The notes below the pieces were generated by a model. It had not been told where the DNA came from and ran no database searches. It saw only the letters and a program-made list of their open reading frames with translations. A DNA stretch of 64,000 nucleotides from Azoarcus indigens. Lineage in GTDB: Bacteria; Pseudomonadota; Gammaproteobacteria; Burkholderiales; Rhodocyclaceae. Location of the stretch: positions 186,001 through 250,000 of the forward strand of contig NZ_SNVV01000005.1 in the NCBI RefSeq assembly GCF_004361735.1, read 5' to 3'. The position numbers and the translations under genes were made by a program. Numbering within the stretch: the first letter of the stretch is position 1; each line of letters begins with the position of its first letter. Below, in pieces: positions 1 to 9,383 of this stretch.

Positions 1-329
1 GCGGCGGCAACCGCCTGCTCGCCAATGACGGTCGGGTGGTGGAAGTGGTCGCCGCGCCGGAAGACTTGATGGAAGTGCGCTGCGCCGATGCCCTGGAGCT
101 GGCGCGCGCCGCCTACCACCTGGGCAACCGCCACGTCGCCGTCGAACTCGGGGAGGGCTGGCTGCGCATCCAGGCCGACCATGTGCTGGAAGGCATGCTC
201 ACCGGCCTGGGCGCCGACGTCGAAGCGCTACGCGCGCCCTTCGAGCCGGAAGCCGGCGCCTACGCCCACGGCCACCAGCACCCGGGTGACGGCAGCGGTG
301 CCCGCATCCACATGATGGACGGGCAGTGA
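1..329 (+). CDS. ureE: UreE urease accessory protein (5' truncated)
   Basis: UreE is the cytoplasmic nickel metallochaperone that delivers Ni(II) to the UreD/F/G-bound urease apoenzyme. Only the C-terminal 108 residues lie in the window; the frame is open from base 3 and the start is upstream. Visible family signatures are AYHLGNRH, the DHVLEGML helix and the terminal [10 protein letters not shown] segment. The tail carries four histidines (AHGHQHP and a final IH), a modest metal-binding tail rather than the long poly-His tail of some UreE proteins. The stop overlaps the ureF start by four bases, so it is translationally coupled to ureF. The urease structural genes should lie upstream, outside the window. 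Confidence 0.93.
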   Translation, partial: GGNRLLANDGRVVEVVAAPEDLMEVRCADALELARAAYHLGNRHVAVELGEGWLRIQADHVLEGMLTGLGADVEALRAPFEPEAGAYAHGHQHPGDGSGARIHMMDGQ

Positions 330-1057
330 GCGAAGCCGCTCCCGCCGCCGCGGTGCTCGCCCCGGCCGCCCTCGGCCAGTTGCAGCTGGTGCGCCTGCTG
401 CAACTGGCCAGCCCGGCGCTGCCGGTGGGCGCCTACACCTATTCGCAGGGCCTGGAGTGGGCGGTGGAATGCGGCGCGGTGCGCGACGAAGCCGACGCCG
501 GCCGCTGGATAGGCGACCTGCTGAGCCACGGCGCCGGCCGTTTCGAAGCGCCGCTGCTGGCGCGGCTGGTGCAGGCCTGGGCGGTTGGCGAGGATGCCGA
601 AGTCGCCCGGCTCAACGACGATTTCGTCTGCAGCCGCGAGACCTCGGAGCTGCGCGCCGAGACGCTGCAGATGGGCTATTCCCTGGTGCGCCTGCTGACC
701 GAGCTGGACGCTTTCGCTGGCTTGCCGGGCTGGCGCGAACGCCTGCGCGGCATCGACTCCCCCGCCTTTCCCACCGCCTGGGCCGCGGCTGCCGCCGCCT
801 GGAACATAGACGCCGGGGCCGCGCTGGCGGCCTACCTGTGGGCCTGGCTGGAAAACCAGGTGATGGCGGCGGTGAAGGCGGTGCCGCTGGGCCAGAGCGC
901 CGGCCAGCGCTTGCTCGCCGGCCTGGGCGCGCGGCTGCCGGAGCTGGCGGCCGCGGCGCTGGCGTTGCCGGAGGCGGAATGGAGCAACTTCACCCCCGGC
1001 CTGGCCATCGCCAGCAGCCGGCATGAAACCCAATACACGAGGCTGTTCAGATCATGA
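326..1057 (+). CDS. ureF: UreF urease accessory protein
   Basis: UreF binds apo-urease with UreD and acts as the platform and activity modulator for the GTPase UreG during nickel-centre assembly in the cytoplasm. The 243-residue product is of normal length. The N-terminal part carries the family motif [16 protein letters not shown] (about residues 35-50) and the protein ends in the conserved [12 protein letters not shown]. It starts with GTG inside the ureE stop (GTGA overlap), and its own stop overlaps the ureG ATG (ATGA). ureE-F-G are therefore one translationally coupled operon. No separate promoter is apparent. Confidence 0.95.
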   Translation: MSEAAPAAAVLAPAALGQLQLVRLLQLASPALPVGAYTYSQGLEWAVECGAVRDEADAGRWIGDLLSHGAGRFEAPLLARLVQAWAVGEDAEVARLNDDFVCSRETSELRAETLQMGYSLVRLLTELDAFAGLPGWRERLRGIDSPAFPTAWAAAAAAWNIDAGAALAAYLWAWLENQVMAAVKAVPLGQSAGQRLLAGLGARLPELAAAALALPEAEWSNFTPGLAIASSRHETQYTRLFRS

Positions 1058-1680
1058 CTTCCCAGACTTCCCACGCCCTGCGCGTTGGCATCGGCGGCCC
1101 GGTCGGCTCCGGCAAGACCGCGCTTACCCTGGCGCTGTGCCGCGCGCTGCGCGAGCGCTACAACATCGCGGTGGTGACCAACGACATCTACACCGCCGAG
1201 GACGCCCAGTTCCTGGTGCGCAACGAAGCGCTGGCGCCGGAGCGCATCATCGGCGTGGAAACCGGCGGCTGCCCGCACACCGCCATCCGCGAGGACGCCT
1301 CCATCAACCTGGAGGCGGTGGATCGCCTCAACCAGCGCTTTCCGGGGCTGGAGATCATCTTCGTCGAATCCGGCGGCGACAACCTGGCGGCCACCTTCTC
1401 GCCGGAGCTGTCCGACCTCACGCTGTACGTGATCGACGTTTCCGCTGGCGACAAGATTCCGCGCAAGGGCGGCCCCGGCATCACCAAGAGCGACCTGCTG
1501 GTGATCAACAAGATCGACCTCGCGCCCTTGGTCGGTGCCTCGCTGGAGGTGATGGACCGCGACGCAAAGAAGATGCGCGGCGAGCGCCCCTTCGTCTTCT
1601 CCAACCTCAAGACCGGCCAGGGCCTGGACGAGATCATCGGCTTCATCGAGCGCCAGGGCCTGCTGCGCCCCGCCGCCTGA
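1054..1680 (+). CDS. ureG: UreG urease accessory GTPase
   Basis: UreG is the SIMIBI-class GTPase whose GTP hydrolysis drives nickel insertion into urease. The 208-residue protein shows the P-loop GPVGSGKT at residues 15-22, the metal-binding [13 protein letters not shown] region (Cys-Pro-His), the [13 protein letters not shown] switch region and the NKIDLAP guanine-specificity motif. Length and motifs match the family. It is the last urease gene here. An 87-bp gap holding a 14-bp GC palindrome (GGCGGCGCGCCGCC, around 1690) separates it from an unrelated cytochrome gene. Confidence 0.97.
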   Translation: MTSQTSHALRVGIGGPVGSGKTALTLALCRALRERYNIAVVTNDIYTAEDAQFLVRNEALAPERIIGVETGGCPHTAIREDASINLEAVDRLNQRFPGLEIIFVESGGDNLAATFSPELSDLTLYVIDVSAGDKIPRKGGPGITKSDLLVINKIDLAPLVGASLEVMDRDAKKMRGERPFVFSNLKTGQGLDEIIGFIERQGLLRPAA

Positions 1681-1767
1681 GGTCGGGCCGGCGGCGCGCC
1701 GCCGTGGGCAAGCCCTGCCCGGTCGTTTAGTATCGCGGCGGTTCCGTCCCTTGCCAGAGGAGTAGGT

Positions 1768-2148
1768 ATGAAGTTGCCCGCCGCCGCGCTAAGCGCCGCA
1801 CTCGCCGCCTGTACGCTGTCCGCCGCGCCGGCGTTTGCCGATGAGGCGCTGGCCAAGGCGAAGAACTGCACCGGTTGCCATGTGCTGGACCAGAAGCGGG
1901 TGGGCCCGGCCTTCAAGGACATCGCCGCCCGCTATGCGAAGCAGCCCGGCGCGGTGGACAAGCTCATCGGCAAGGTGCTCAACGGCAGCGTGTGCGAGTG
2001 GAGCGTGGTGCCCATGCCGCCGAACAAATACCACGTGAATGAAAGCGAGGCGCGGGAGCTGGTGCAGTGGATATTGAGCACCAACCCGGATGGCAGTGGC
2101 TGGGCCAAGGCGGGCACGCCGGTCGGCTGCACGCCCAAGCTCAACTAG
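1768..2148 (+). CDS. Periplasmic class I c-type cytochrome (c551/c8-like)
   Basis: This is a small exported electron-carrier cytochrome of 126 residues. A signal peptide is followed by an AFA-D cleavage site after residue 24. The single heme-binding motif is CTGCH (Cys34, Cys37, His38), with Met83 in VVPMPP as the probable distal heme ligand. The remainder has the WILS helix of cytochrome c551/c8. A good Shine-Dalgarno (AGAGGAG) precedes the ATG. It stands alone between ureG and a convergent signalling gene, so its redox partner cannot be inferred from context. A weak -10-like TAGTAT lies about 40 bases upstream. Confidence 0.9.
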   Translation: MKLPAAALSAALAACTLSAAPAFADEALAKAKNCTGCHVLDQKRVGPAFKDIAARYAKQPGAVDKLIGKVLNGSVCEWSVVPMPPNKYHVNESEARELVQWILSTNPDGSGWAKAGTPVGCTPKLN

Positions 2149-2182
2149 CCCTGCGGACAGCGGCCCCGGCGCTCCACGCCTG

Positions 2183-2203
2183 TTCAGGCGGGCCTTGCCT
2201 GAA
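2183..2203. terminator. Possible terminator hairpin between convergent genes
   Basis: Perfect 7-bp arms (TTCAGGC / GCCTGAA) around a 7-base loop lie in the 173-bp gap between the convergent cytochrome c gene and the GGDEF-EAL gene. There is no T-run on either side, so an intrinsic terminator is only probable. The rest of the gap is GC-rich with no other clear signal. Confidence 0.35.
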
Positions 2204-2321
2204 ATGGCCGGGCAGGCCTGGCCAGGACGGTTGCGGGAGGCGGACTCCGCCGGCTGGTGGCGTCCTGGCTGGGTGGCCGTCGTCGCGGGCAAGCAGCAAG
2301 TCGGGGCGCCGGTGCTCCGCC

Positions 2322-4499
2322 TCAGCACGCCCCGCAGGGCACCGCCCGCAGCCAGCCGCCGGCTTCTGCCGCCGGAGCGGGGCGGGCGAAGAAGTAGCCC
2401 TGCATCACGTCGCAGCCCAGGGTGCGCAGGGTTTCCACCTGTTCGGCGCGCTCCACCCCCTCGGCGATCAGCTGCAGGCCGAAGCCGCGGGCGATGCCGG
2501 TGATGGCGGAAATGATGGGGTTGGTCGCCGGGCCTTCCAGGTCGCGCACGAAGCTGCGGTCTATCTTCAGCGTGCTCACCGGGAACTTCTGCAGGTAGGC
2601 CAGCGCCGAGTAGCCGGTACCGAAGTCGTCTATCGCCACGCTGAGGCCGGCCTCGCGCAGCTGGCGGACCTTGGCGGCGACGCCGGCGGCGTCCTGCATC
2701 ATCATGCTCTCGGTGATCTCCAGCTCCAGCTGAGAAGGCGGCAGGCCGTGGCGGGAGACGCAGTCGGTGACCATGCCGACCACGTCGGCGCTGTCGAAGT
2801 CGTGCGGTGAGAGGTTGAGCGACATGCGCAGTTCGTCATGGCCGGCTTCGCGCCAGTCGGCGAGCTGGCGGCAGGCCTGCTCCAGCACCCAGCGGCTGAT
2901 GTCGCCGATCAGCCCGGCCTCTTCGGCCACCGGCACGAAGGCCGCCGGCCCCACCATGCCATGCACCGGATGGTTCCAGCGCAGCAGCGCCTCCATGCCC
3001 ACCACCCGCTGGCGGTGCAGGCTGATCTGCGGCTGGTAGTGCAGTTCCAGCTCGCCGCGCTCCACCGCGCCGCGCAGGTCGTTCTCCAGCGCGATACGTT
3101 CGCGGTAGTGGCTATTGAGGTCGGGGTCGAAGAAGCGGAAGCCGTTCTTGCCGGAGCGCTTCACCTGGTACATGGCGATGTCGGCGGCGCGGGTCAGCTC
3201 CTCGGCGTCGTTGCCGTCGCGGGGGAAGAGCGCGATGCCCAGGCTGACGGTGGCGCGGAAGTCGCCGTGGCTGAGGCGGAAGGGGGGCGCCAGCACCTCC
3301 AGGATCTTGCGCGCGATGGTCTCGGCATCCTCCGGCTGGGCGACGTCCGGCAGCAGCACGGTGAACTCGTCCCCGCCCAGGCGGGCCAGGGTGTCGCCGC
3401 GGCGCAGGGTGGCGGACAGGCGCTCGGCGATGCCGCGCAGCAGGGTGTCGCCCTCGGCGTGGCCGAAGGTGTCGTTCACCAGCTTGAAGCGGTCCACATC
3501 CACGAACATCACCGCCAGCGAGCCGCTGCGGCGCTGGGCCTGGGCGATGGCCAGTTCCAGGCGGTCCTTGAACAGCACCCGGTTGGGCAGGCGGGTGAGC
3601 TGGTCGTGGTAGGCCTGGAAGGAGATGATCTCCTCGGCGCGCTTGCGTTCCGAGATGTCGCGGGCGACGCCGTAGAGGCCGCTGGCCTGACGGCCGCCCT
3701 CGCGCCCCATCATCGGGATGCCGGTGAGGGAGACGGTGATGGATTCCGGGCCGTCTTGCCCGCTCTTGTCATCGACGGCGCGGCGCAGCCGCAGTTCGAC
3801 GTTGAAGCTCTCGGTGGGTATGCCGCGCGGTGACAGCAGCAGGGAGCGCATGCGCTCCATGTCTTCCGGCATCACCAGCGAAACGAAGGGGCTGCGCATC
3901 AGCGCACTGCGCTCGTAGCCGAGCAGGGCCTGCACCCGTGGGTTGATGTAGTTGAAGCAGCCTTCCGCATCCAGCGTGAAGATGAGATCGGGCGAGCTTT
4001 CCACGAGGTAGCGGTGCAAGCGCTCCGAGGCCCGCAGGCGCTGGCTCATGGCGCGGTTGGCGCGCTCCAGCGAGGTCTTGTGCAGGGTGCCTTCCACCGC
4101 GCGCTGCAACTGGGCGACATGGTAGGGCTTGCGCACATAGTCATCCGCGCCGCGGCGCAGCGCGCCTATGGCGGCGTCTATGGCGTCTTCGCCGCTGATC
4201 ATGATGACCGCCTCTTCGCGCTGGTTCTCCGACAGCCAGTCGAGCAGGGCGAGGCCGGTGGCGTCCGGCAGGCGGTAGTCCAGCAGGATGAGATCGTAGT
4301 GCTGGTGTTGCAGCAGGGCGATGGCGGCGGCGACGCTGCCGCAGTCGTCGAAGCTGCGGCCGCTGCGGGCGAGGACGTGCGGCAGCGTCCGGCGCAACGA
4401 CGCATCGTCGTCGACGACGAGAATCCGGCAAGCAAGCTCCGGGTCGGGGCGGACCTCGGAAGCCGTGCCGAAAAAGGGCTGCTCTCCCGGGATAACCAT
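2322..4499 (-). CDS. Response regulator with PAS, GGDEF and EAL domains
   Basis: A c-di-GMP signalling protein of 725 residues. The N-terminal receiver domain (about 25-140) has the acidic pocket VVDDD, phospho-acceptor Asp74 in LILLDYRLPD and the KP lysine. A PAS domain (about 160-290) is followed by GGDEF (motif GGDEF near residue 375, with an RRGD inhibitory-site motif five residues before it) and an EAL domain (MEALLRWNH near 503). Both catalytic signatures look intact, so cyclase and phosphodiesterase activities are both possible. The ATG at 4499 is chosen because AGGGAGG lies just upstream; a TTG start 21 codons earlier is open but has no such site. The histidine kinase gene directly upstream is the likely cognate sensor. 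Confidence 0.92.
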   Translation of the reverse strand: MVIPGEQPFFGTASEVRPDPELACRILVVDDDASLRRTLPHVLARSGRSFDDCGSVAAAIALLQHQHYDLILLDYRLPDATGLALLDWLSENQREEAVIMISGEDAIDAAIGALRRGADDYVRKPYHVAQLQRAVEGTLHKTSLERANRAMSQRLRASERLHRYLVESSPDLIFTLDAEGCFNYINPRVQALLGYERSALMRSPFVSLVMPEDMERMRSLLLSPRGIPTESFNVELRLRRAVDDKSGQDGPESITVSLTGIPMMGREGGRQASGLYGVARDISERKRAEEIISFQAYHDQLTRLPNRVLFKDRLELAIAQAQRRSGSLAVMFVDVDRFKLVNDTFGHAEGDTLLRGIAERLSATLRRGDTLARLGGDEFTVLLPDVAQPEDAETIARKILEVLAPPFRLSHGDFRATVSLGIALFPRDGNDAEELTRAADIAMYQVKRSGKNGFRFFDPDLNSHYRERIALENDLRGAVERGELELHYQPQISLHRQRVVGMEALLRWNHPVHGMVGPAAFVPVAEEAGLIGDISRWVLEQACRQLADWREAGHDELRMSLNLSPHDFDSADVVGMVTDCVSRHGLPPSQLELEITESMMMQDAAGVAAKVRQLREAGLSVAIDDFGTGYSALAYLQKFPVSTLKIDRSFVRDLEGPATNPIISAITGIARGFGLQLIAEGVERAEQVETLRTLGCDVMQGYFFARPAPAAEAGGWLRAVPCGAC

Positions 4500-4565
4500 G
4501 ACCTCCCTGGTGGTCGGTGGTTGTCGTTTGGTCGGTCTTATAGGTCTTTCGACATAATGCAACAG

Positions 4566-6560
4566 TCAGCGGGATTGTTCCAGAGGGACGAAGACCTGGA
4601 AGCTGGTGCCGCTACCCGGCTGGGTACGGCAAAGAATGGACGCCTTCCATTGCACCAGGATGTCGCGGATCACGCTCAGCCCCACGCCCTGGTGGCCACC
4701 GCCCTTGCTGGAGGGACGCGGCGAGAAGAGGTCGGTGGCGCGTTCCGGCGGCAAGCCGGGGCCGTTGTCTATCAGGCGGATTTCAACGCAGTTGCGGCCA
4801 TCCACGCTGACCTGCCCAACCAGGGCAACCGACAGCCGCCCGCCGGGCTGCAGTGCCTCGGAGGCGTTGCGGAAGAGGTTGAGCAGCACCTGCTTGAGCG
4901 CGGAGGCCGGCATGGCGGCCGGTGCCACGCCGTCGGCGATGCGGAGTTCGAAGTGGATGTCGCGGCTGGCGAACAGGGCGTCGCCATAGACGGTGCGCAT
5001 GTCCTGCAGAAGTTCGCCGACACGGCAGCGCGGCAGTTCGCTTTCGTCGGCCGGCAGGTCGCCGGCGCGGCGCAGCAGGTTGCCGATGCGGTCCAGTTCG
5101 GCGTTGAGCAGGCCCATCTCGTCCTGCAGCGCCTCGTCCTCCGGCTGGTTCTGGGCCATCAGGCCGAGCCGCGTCTTGAGCACGGTGAGCGGATTGGTTG
5201 CCTCGTGGGCGATGCGCCGCACGTGTTCGCGGAAGCGGCCCTTGAGCGCGTCCTCGCGGGCGCCGGCTTGCTCCTGGATGCGGCGCGCGCCAACGATGGC
5301 GCGGGCGCCGGCGCCCAGCAGTTCGTTCAGCAGCCAGCGTTCGGCGGCACCCAGCTCCTGCTCCCTGTCCAGCCCCAGCAGGGCGACCGCATGGCGGCCG
5401 TCGGCCAGCGGCAGCGGCAGGCAGCAGAAGCCGCGCCGGCCCAACCAGCGGCCGATATGCCAGTCGGCCATGCTGCGGCCGGGGGCTGCGGCGGCGGGAA
5501 AGTAGCTGGCGGGCCGGCCGCTGCGCAGGGCCAGGGCGATGACGCTGCTTTCATCTTCTTCGCGCAGCCGCAATTCCTGGATGCGGGCGGCGGCGGTACC
5601 GGCTGCGCAGGGCAGCAGCGGATGCAGCAGGCCGTCGTCCGCCGCGGCGAGCAGCAGGAACTGGCGCTGGCCGGTGAGTAGCGGCGTGGCGATGCGCAGG
5701 CGGGCGGCGGTGGCTTCTTCGGACTGATCGGCGAAGGCGGCGGTGACCAGCCCGTGCAGCGCGGCGCTGCGGAAGGGGTCGTCGGCGATGCTGGGGGCGC
5801 TGGCTGGCAGCGTGGGCAGCCGCGGCGCCGGCGGCGGGTAGGCGGCGTGGCCGGAGACGATGTAGCCGACGTCGGTGCGCAGGCTGTTCAGGCTGCCCGT
5901 CGTGAGGCCGGTGAGGCTGGCGATGCGCTCGCCGCGCGTCTCCCAGCCTTTGCCGGCGAGCGAGTCGGCGGCCTTCAGCAGGCGTACCAGCGGATGCGCG
6001 GCCAGTGCCTGTTCGTCCAGCAGCGGACCGAGTTCGACGGCGTCGGCCAGGGTGTCCGGCAAGCCACAGGCATGCACCAGCCGGGCAAGGTGGCTGCGGC
6101 CATCGTCGGCGAGGAAGAGCGGGCCGGGGTCTTCACTATCGCCGCCACGCTGGCCGAGGCCCAGCACCGAGGGCGTGAGCCAGAGGCCGCCGAGATAGGC
6201 TTCGTCCGGCCGCGGATAGCGGGTTTCCAGCGCCAGGTGCAGCGCGCACTCGGCCACCAGCAGGGCGCGTTGGCCGTCGCCGCCGTCATCCGTCTGCGGC
6301 AGCCCGAGCAGCCAGGCGCGCAGGAGGTCGGCGCCCAGGGTGGAGAGGCGCTGGCGCAGCGCCAGGTCCAGCCCGCCATCCAGTTCACCCTCCACCAGCG
6401 GTGCAGCCAGCAGCAGGAGCAGGCAGAGCGCCGGATCGCGCGCAGCCACCATCGCCACCTCCGGCCAGTTGGGCGTTGCGGCGGCGAGCAGGCGCAGCAG
6501 CGTGGCGCTGCTTTCCGGCAGGGGCTGAGGGCGGAACGCGCTGGGCGCGGCGGGGGTCAT
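4566..6560 (-). CDS. HDOD-containing sensor histidine kinase
   Basis: A cytoplasmic-looking 664-residue kinase without evident membrane segments. The N-terminal ~230 residues resemble a diverged HDOD domain, and the middle (about 270-440) is GAF-like. The C-terminus is a histidine kinase core: an H-box with RIAHEATNPLTVL (His about 451), the N-box LNLFRNASEAL, DNGPGLP and the G-rich GGGHQGVGLSVI. The gene ends 66 bases before the REC-PAS-GGDEF-EAL gene and is co-oriented with it, so the two probably form a kinase/regulator pair. The ligand is unknown; the HDOD assignment rests on pattern recognition and is less certain than the kinase core. No clear Shine-Dalgarno precedes the ATG. Confidence 0.85.
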   Translation of the reverse strand: MTPAAPSAFRPQPLPESSATLLRLLAAATPNWPEVAMVAARDPALCLLLLLAAPLVEGELDGGLDLALRQRLSTLGADLLRAWLLGLPQTDDGGDGQRALLVAECALHLALETRYPRPDEAYLGGLWLTPSVLGLGQRGGDSEDPGPLFLADDGRSHLARLVHACGLPDTLADAVELGPLLDEQALAAHPLVRLLKAADSLAGKGWETRGERIASLTGLTTGSLNSLRTDVGYIVSGHAAYPPPAPRLPTLPASAPSIADDPFRSAALHGLVTAAFADQSEEATAARLRIATPLLTGQRQFLLLAAADDGLLHPLLPCAAGTAAARIQELRLREEDESSVIALALRSGRPASYFPAAAAPGRSMADWHIGRWLGRRGFCCLPLPLADGRHAVALLGLDREQELGAAERWLLNELLGAGARAIVGARRIQEQAGAREDALKGRFREHVRRIAHEATNPLTVLKTRLGLMAQNQPEDEALQDEMGLLNAELDRIGNLLRRAGDLPADESELPRCRVGELLQDMRTVYGDALFASRDIHFELRIADGVAPAAMPASALKQVLLNLFRNASEALQPGGRLSVALVGQVSVDGRNCVEIRLIDNGPGLPPERATDLFSPRPSSKGGGHQGVGLSVIRDILVQWKASILCRTQPGSGTSFQVFVPLEQSR

Positions 6561-6651
6561 CGGAGGCGCTGAGCCGGTCGTTGGAATTTGGCCGGATTGT
6601 AACCAGCGCCCCGGCGTGGGGATGTGAACGAAGTCGCGTTGCCGAGGGGAT

Positions 6652-6669
6652 ATGCAACTTTAGTTGCAT
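6652..6669. promoter_or_regulatory. 18-bp palindrome, possible operator
   Basis: Perfect 8-bp arms ATGCAACT and AGTTGCAT flank a TT spacer, centred 100 bases upstream of the HDOD-kinase ATG and 41 bases past the stop of the upstream chemoreceptor gene. Its size and symmetry suit a dimeric regulator binding site. The RNA hairpin would be short and lacks a T-tract, so a terminator is less likely. The binding protein is not identifiable from sequence. Confidence 0.5.
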
Positions 6670-6709
6670 CCGGAGCGCGCTGTGCGCTCAGGTCGGTGTC
6701 GCGTAAGCC

Positions 6710-8206
6710 TCAGTTCACGCGGAAAAAACGTACCGTTTCCTGCAGCCGGCTGGCTTGGGCCTGTAGTTCCTCGGCGGTAGCGGCCAGTTCCTCGGAGGAG
6801 GAGGCGTTGTGCTGGGTAGCCTGGCTGACCTGGTTCACCGCCATGCTGATCTGGGCGGCGCCGCCCGCCTGTTCCTCGGAAGCGAGTGCGATCTCCTTCA
6901 CCAGCGCGGCGTTCTTCTGGATGCTGGGCAGCAGTTCCTCGAACAGGCTGCCGGTGCGCTCGGCCAGCCTGACGCTGGAGCCGGCCAGTTCGCCGATCTC
7001 GCGTGCGGCGACCTGACTGCGTTCGGCCAGCTTGCGCACCTCGGCGGCGACCACGGCGAAGCCCTTGCCGTGCTCGCCGGCGCGGGCGGCCTCGATGGCG
7101 GCGTTCAGCGCCAGCAGATTGGTCTGGTAGGCGATGTCGTCCACGATGCCGATCTTCTGCGCGATGGCCTGCATGGCGCCCACGGTTTCGCTGACCGCCT
7201 CGCCGCCGGCCTGGGCGTCGGTGGCGGCGCGGGCGGCGATGGCTTCGGTGGCGCCGGCGTTCTCGCGGTTGTGGGCGATGGAGGCGGCCATCTGTTCGAC
7301 CGAGGCGGTGGTCTCCTCGATGTTGGCAGCCTGTTCGCTGGCCGCCTGCGACAGCGATTGGGAGGTGAGGCTGACCTGGGCGGAGGCGTTGGCCAGCGAC
7401 GCGGTGGACTCCAGCACTTCGATCAGCGTGCCGCGGGTGCGCTCTATCATCCGCTCGGTGGCCTTCATCATGCGGCCGACCTCGTCGTTGCCGGTGCTAT
7501 CCGCATGCACCGTGAGGTCGCCTTCGGCCAGGGCTTCCATCACCGCCTGCATCTGCTGCACCGGCCGCACCACGCTGCGCATCACCACCACGCCGAAGGC
7601 CACCATCAGCACCAGGATGAGGGTGGCCAGGCCGCCCTGGCGCAGCGCGCTGCCGCGGAACACCGCATCCACGTCATCCACGTATATGCCCGAACCGATC
7701 ACCCAGTTCCACGGCTTGAAGCCGGCGACATAGGAGATCTTGGGCACGGGCTCGGTGCTGCCGGGCTTGTTCCAGTGGTATTCGACGAAGCCGGCGCCCT
7801 GGTCGCGCACCACCGCGGTCATGTCGGCGAACAGGCGCTTGCCGTTGGTGTCCTTGAAGTCGGTGAGGTCCTTGCCCAGCAATTGCTGCGAGGTCGGGTG
7901 CATCACCATGCGGTTCTCGCCGCTGTGGATCCAGAAGTACTCCTGGCCGTCGTAGCGCAGTTCCTGCAGCGTCTGCATCGCCCCCTGCTGCGCCGCCGCC
8001 TCGCTCATCTCGCCGGCCTGCGCCTGGGCGTGGTAGCGGGTGACCACGCCCAGCGCCACTTCGACCACGTTGCGGGTCTTGAGCTTGCGGTCCTCCACCA
8101 GGTTGTCGCGCAGGCTGGTGAGGCCGATGGCGATGTTGATCAGGTAGCCGAGCACCGCCAGGGCGATCAGCAAGCCGATCTTGTGACCGATCTTCAGATT
8201 CTTCAT
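6710..8206 (-). CDS. Methyl-accepting chemotaxis protein with single Cache domain
   Basis: A membrane chemoreceptor of 498 residues. A first membrane helix (about residues 8-29) is followed by a periplasmic sCache_2-type sensor (about 35-185; landmarks [17 protein letters not shown] and [15 protein letters not shown]). A second membrane helix, a HAMP linker (VVRPVQQM) and the cytoplasmic signalling domain with the [18 protein letters not shown] hairpin tip follow. sCache_2 receptors often sense small organic acids, but the ligand here is unknown. There is no C-terminal NWETF-type pentapeptide. The ATG at 8206 is preferred over the adjacent GTG because GGGGAGG lies four bases before it. Confidence 0.95.
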   Translation of the reverse strand: MKNLKIGHKIGLLIALAVLGYLINIAIGLTSLRDNLVEDRKLKTRNVVEVALGVVTRYHAQAQAGEMSEAAAQQGAMQTLQELRYDGQEYFWIHSGENRMVMHPTSQQLLGKDLTDFKDTNGKRLFADMTAVVRDQGAGFVEYHWNKPGSTEPVPKISYVAGFKPWNWVIGSGIYVDDVDAVFRGSALRQGGLATLILVLMVAFGVVVMRSVVRPVQQMQAVMEALAEGDLTVHADSTGNDEVGRMMKATERMIERTRGTLIEVLESTASLANASAQVSLTSQSLSQAASEQAANIEETTASVEQMAASIAHNRENAGATEAIAARAATDAQAGGEAVSETVGAMQAIAQKIGIVDDIAYQTNLLALNAAIEAARAGEHGKGFAVVAAEVRKLAERSQVAAREIGELAGSSVRLAERTGSLFEELLPSIQKNAALVKEIALASEEQAGGAAQISMAVNQVSQATQHNASSSEELAATAEELQAQASRLQETVRFFRVN

Positions 8207-8236
8207 CACGCCTCCCCGGGCGTTGTTGGGTGGAAG

Positions 8237-9373
8237 TCAGGCTTGCAGGCTGTCGGCGAAGCCGAGGGCGATCAGCTGGGCGCGGTTGAGCTGTTCGCGC
8301 TCCAGGTGCAACTCCTCGGCGGCGGCCAGCAGGTTGGCGGCGTCGAAGCTCTCGCAGTGGCGCGCCAGGCGCAGGAAGGGAGCGAACTCGCCCTGGTCGT
8401 GGAGCAGGGCGTCGATGACTGGCGCGGGCAGCAGCATCTCGTTGAGCAGGGTCTGCATGGAGGTGCCGAGCAGCACGTGCAGCAGGGAGAAGGCGCCGGT
8501 GATGAAGAGGTTGTCGCGCTCGGACTTGTCGAAGTAGGCAGAGCCTATTTCTTCCATGAAGCGGCCGCGGGCAATGGCGGTCTGCATCATCGCCGGGGCG
8601 CCGGGGTCGCGGCTGGCGGTGACCAGCAGCAGCGACAGCCACTTGTTGAGGTTGGTGTAGCCGAGGATGCTGACCGCGTGGCGGAAGGACTGGATTTCGC
8701 ACATCAGGCCGAAGCCGGCGGAGTTGATGTAGCGCAGCAGCTTGTAGGACAGCGCCACGTCCTGCTTCAGCACCGCTTCGATTTCCTTGATATCGCCGTT
8801 GTTGCGGACGAGGTTGAGCAGGCGGACGATCTGCGCATGGCCGGGCGACAGCGACTTCGCCACCGGGTTGCCGTTGAGGAAGAACCAGCCGGAGGCGCCG
8901 TCGTAGCCCTTGCCCACTGCCTCGCGGAAGGCCGGCACGTCGGCCAGGCCCCAGGCCAGCGCCAGGCCGGGCGCGCCATCCGGCGCCGGATGCTTGCGCG
9001 CGTCCATCAGCGAGAAGCGCCAGTCGGCGCCCGCCGGCACTACGCCGCCCGGCGTATGCCAGGTGAGGCAGACGCTGTTGCGGGTTTCCCGCAGCTGTGG
9101 CAGCAGCGCCTGGGTCTGCGGGTGATTCAGCGCCTGCGCGGGAATCTCGATCATGGCGTTGGCCGGGATCTGCCAGGCCAGCAGATCGGGCGTGGGCACC
9201 AGCCGGCCCAGGCTGACGAAGACGGTGTGGTGGCTGGGCCAGACGTCCGCCAGTTCGTTCAGGGTTTCCGTCACCGCCGCAATGTTGGGCCCGTGGGCGA
9301 CCAGCCGGTTGGCGGTGATCGCCCGGTTCTTGTTGACCACGGGCTCGCGGGTGAGGACGGTCATCTGGCTCAT
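8237..9373 (-). CDS. HDOD domain protein with degenerate EAL-like N-terminus
   Basis: A 378-residue soluble signalling protein of the EAL-HDOD (YuxH-like) type. The N-terminal ~170 residues begin with REPVVNKNRAI, the position where EAL proteins have their RQPIFD-like strand, but no EAL catalytic signature is visible, so this half is probably non-catalytic. The C-terminal half is an HDOD domain with EAVLKQDVALSYKLLRYINSAGF and FRHAVSILGY. Such proteins act as adaptors in c-di-GMP or motility signalling. The gene sits 10 bases after the ferredoxin-reductase-like gene and 30 bases before the chemoreceptor, suggesting co-transcription. The frame is open further upstream, but that stretch overlaps the oxidoreductase gene; the MSQM start is used. 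Confidence 0.85.
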   Translation of the reverse strand: MSQMTVLTREPVVNKNRAITANRLVAHGPNIAAVTETLNELADVWPSHHTVFVSLGRLVPTPDLLAWQIPANAMIEIPAQALNHPQTQALLPQLRETRNSVCLTWHTPGGVVPAGADWRFSLMDARKHPAPDGAPGLALAWGLADVPAFREAVGKGYDGASGWFFLNGNPVAKSLSPGHAQIVRLLNLVRNNGDIKEIEAVLKQDVALSYKLLRYINSAGFGLMCEIQSFRHAVSILGYTNLNKWLSLLLVTASRDPGAPAMMQTAIARGRFMEEIGSAYFDKSERDNLFITGAFSLLHVLLGTSMQTLLNEMLLPAPVIDALLHDQGEFAPFLRLARHCESFDAANLLAAAEELHLEREQLNRAQLIALGFADSLQA

Positions 9374-9383
9374 GCGTTTGGCG

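Noticed and set aside
1690-1703. 14-bp GC palindrome as the urease operon terminator
   Set aside because: The stem has no loop of its own and no T-tract follows; such GC palindromes are frequent by chance in this sequence.
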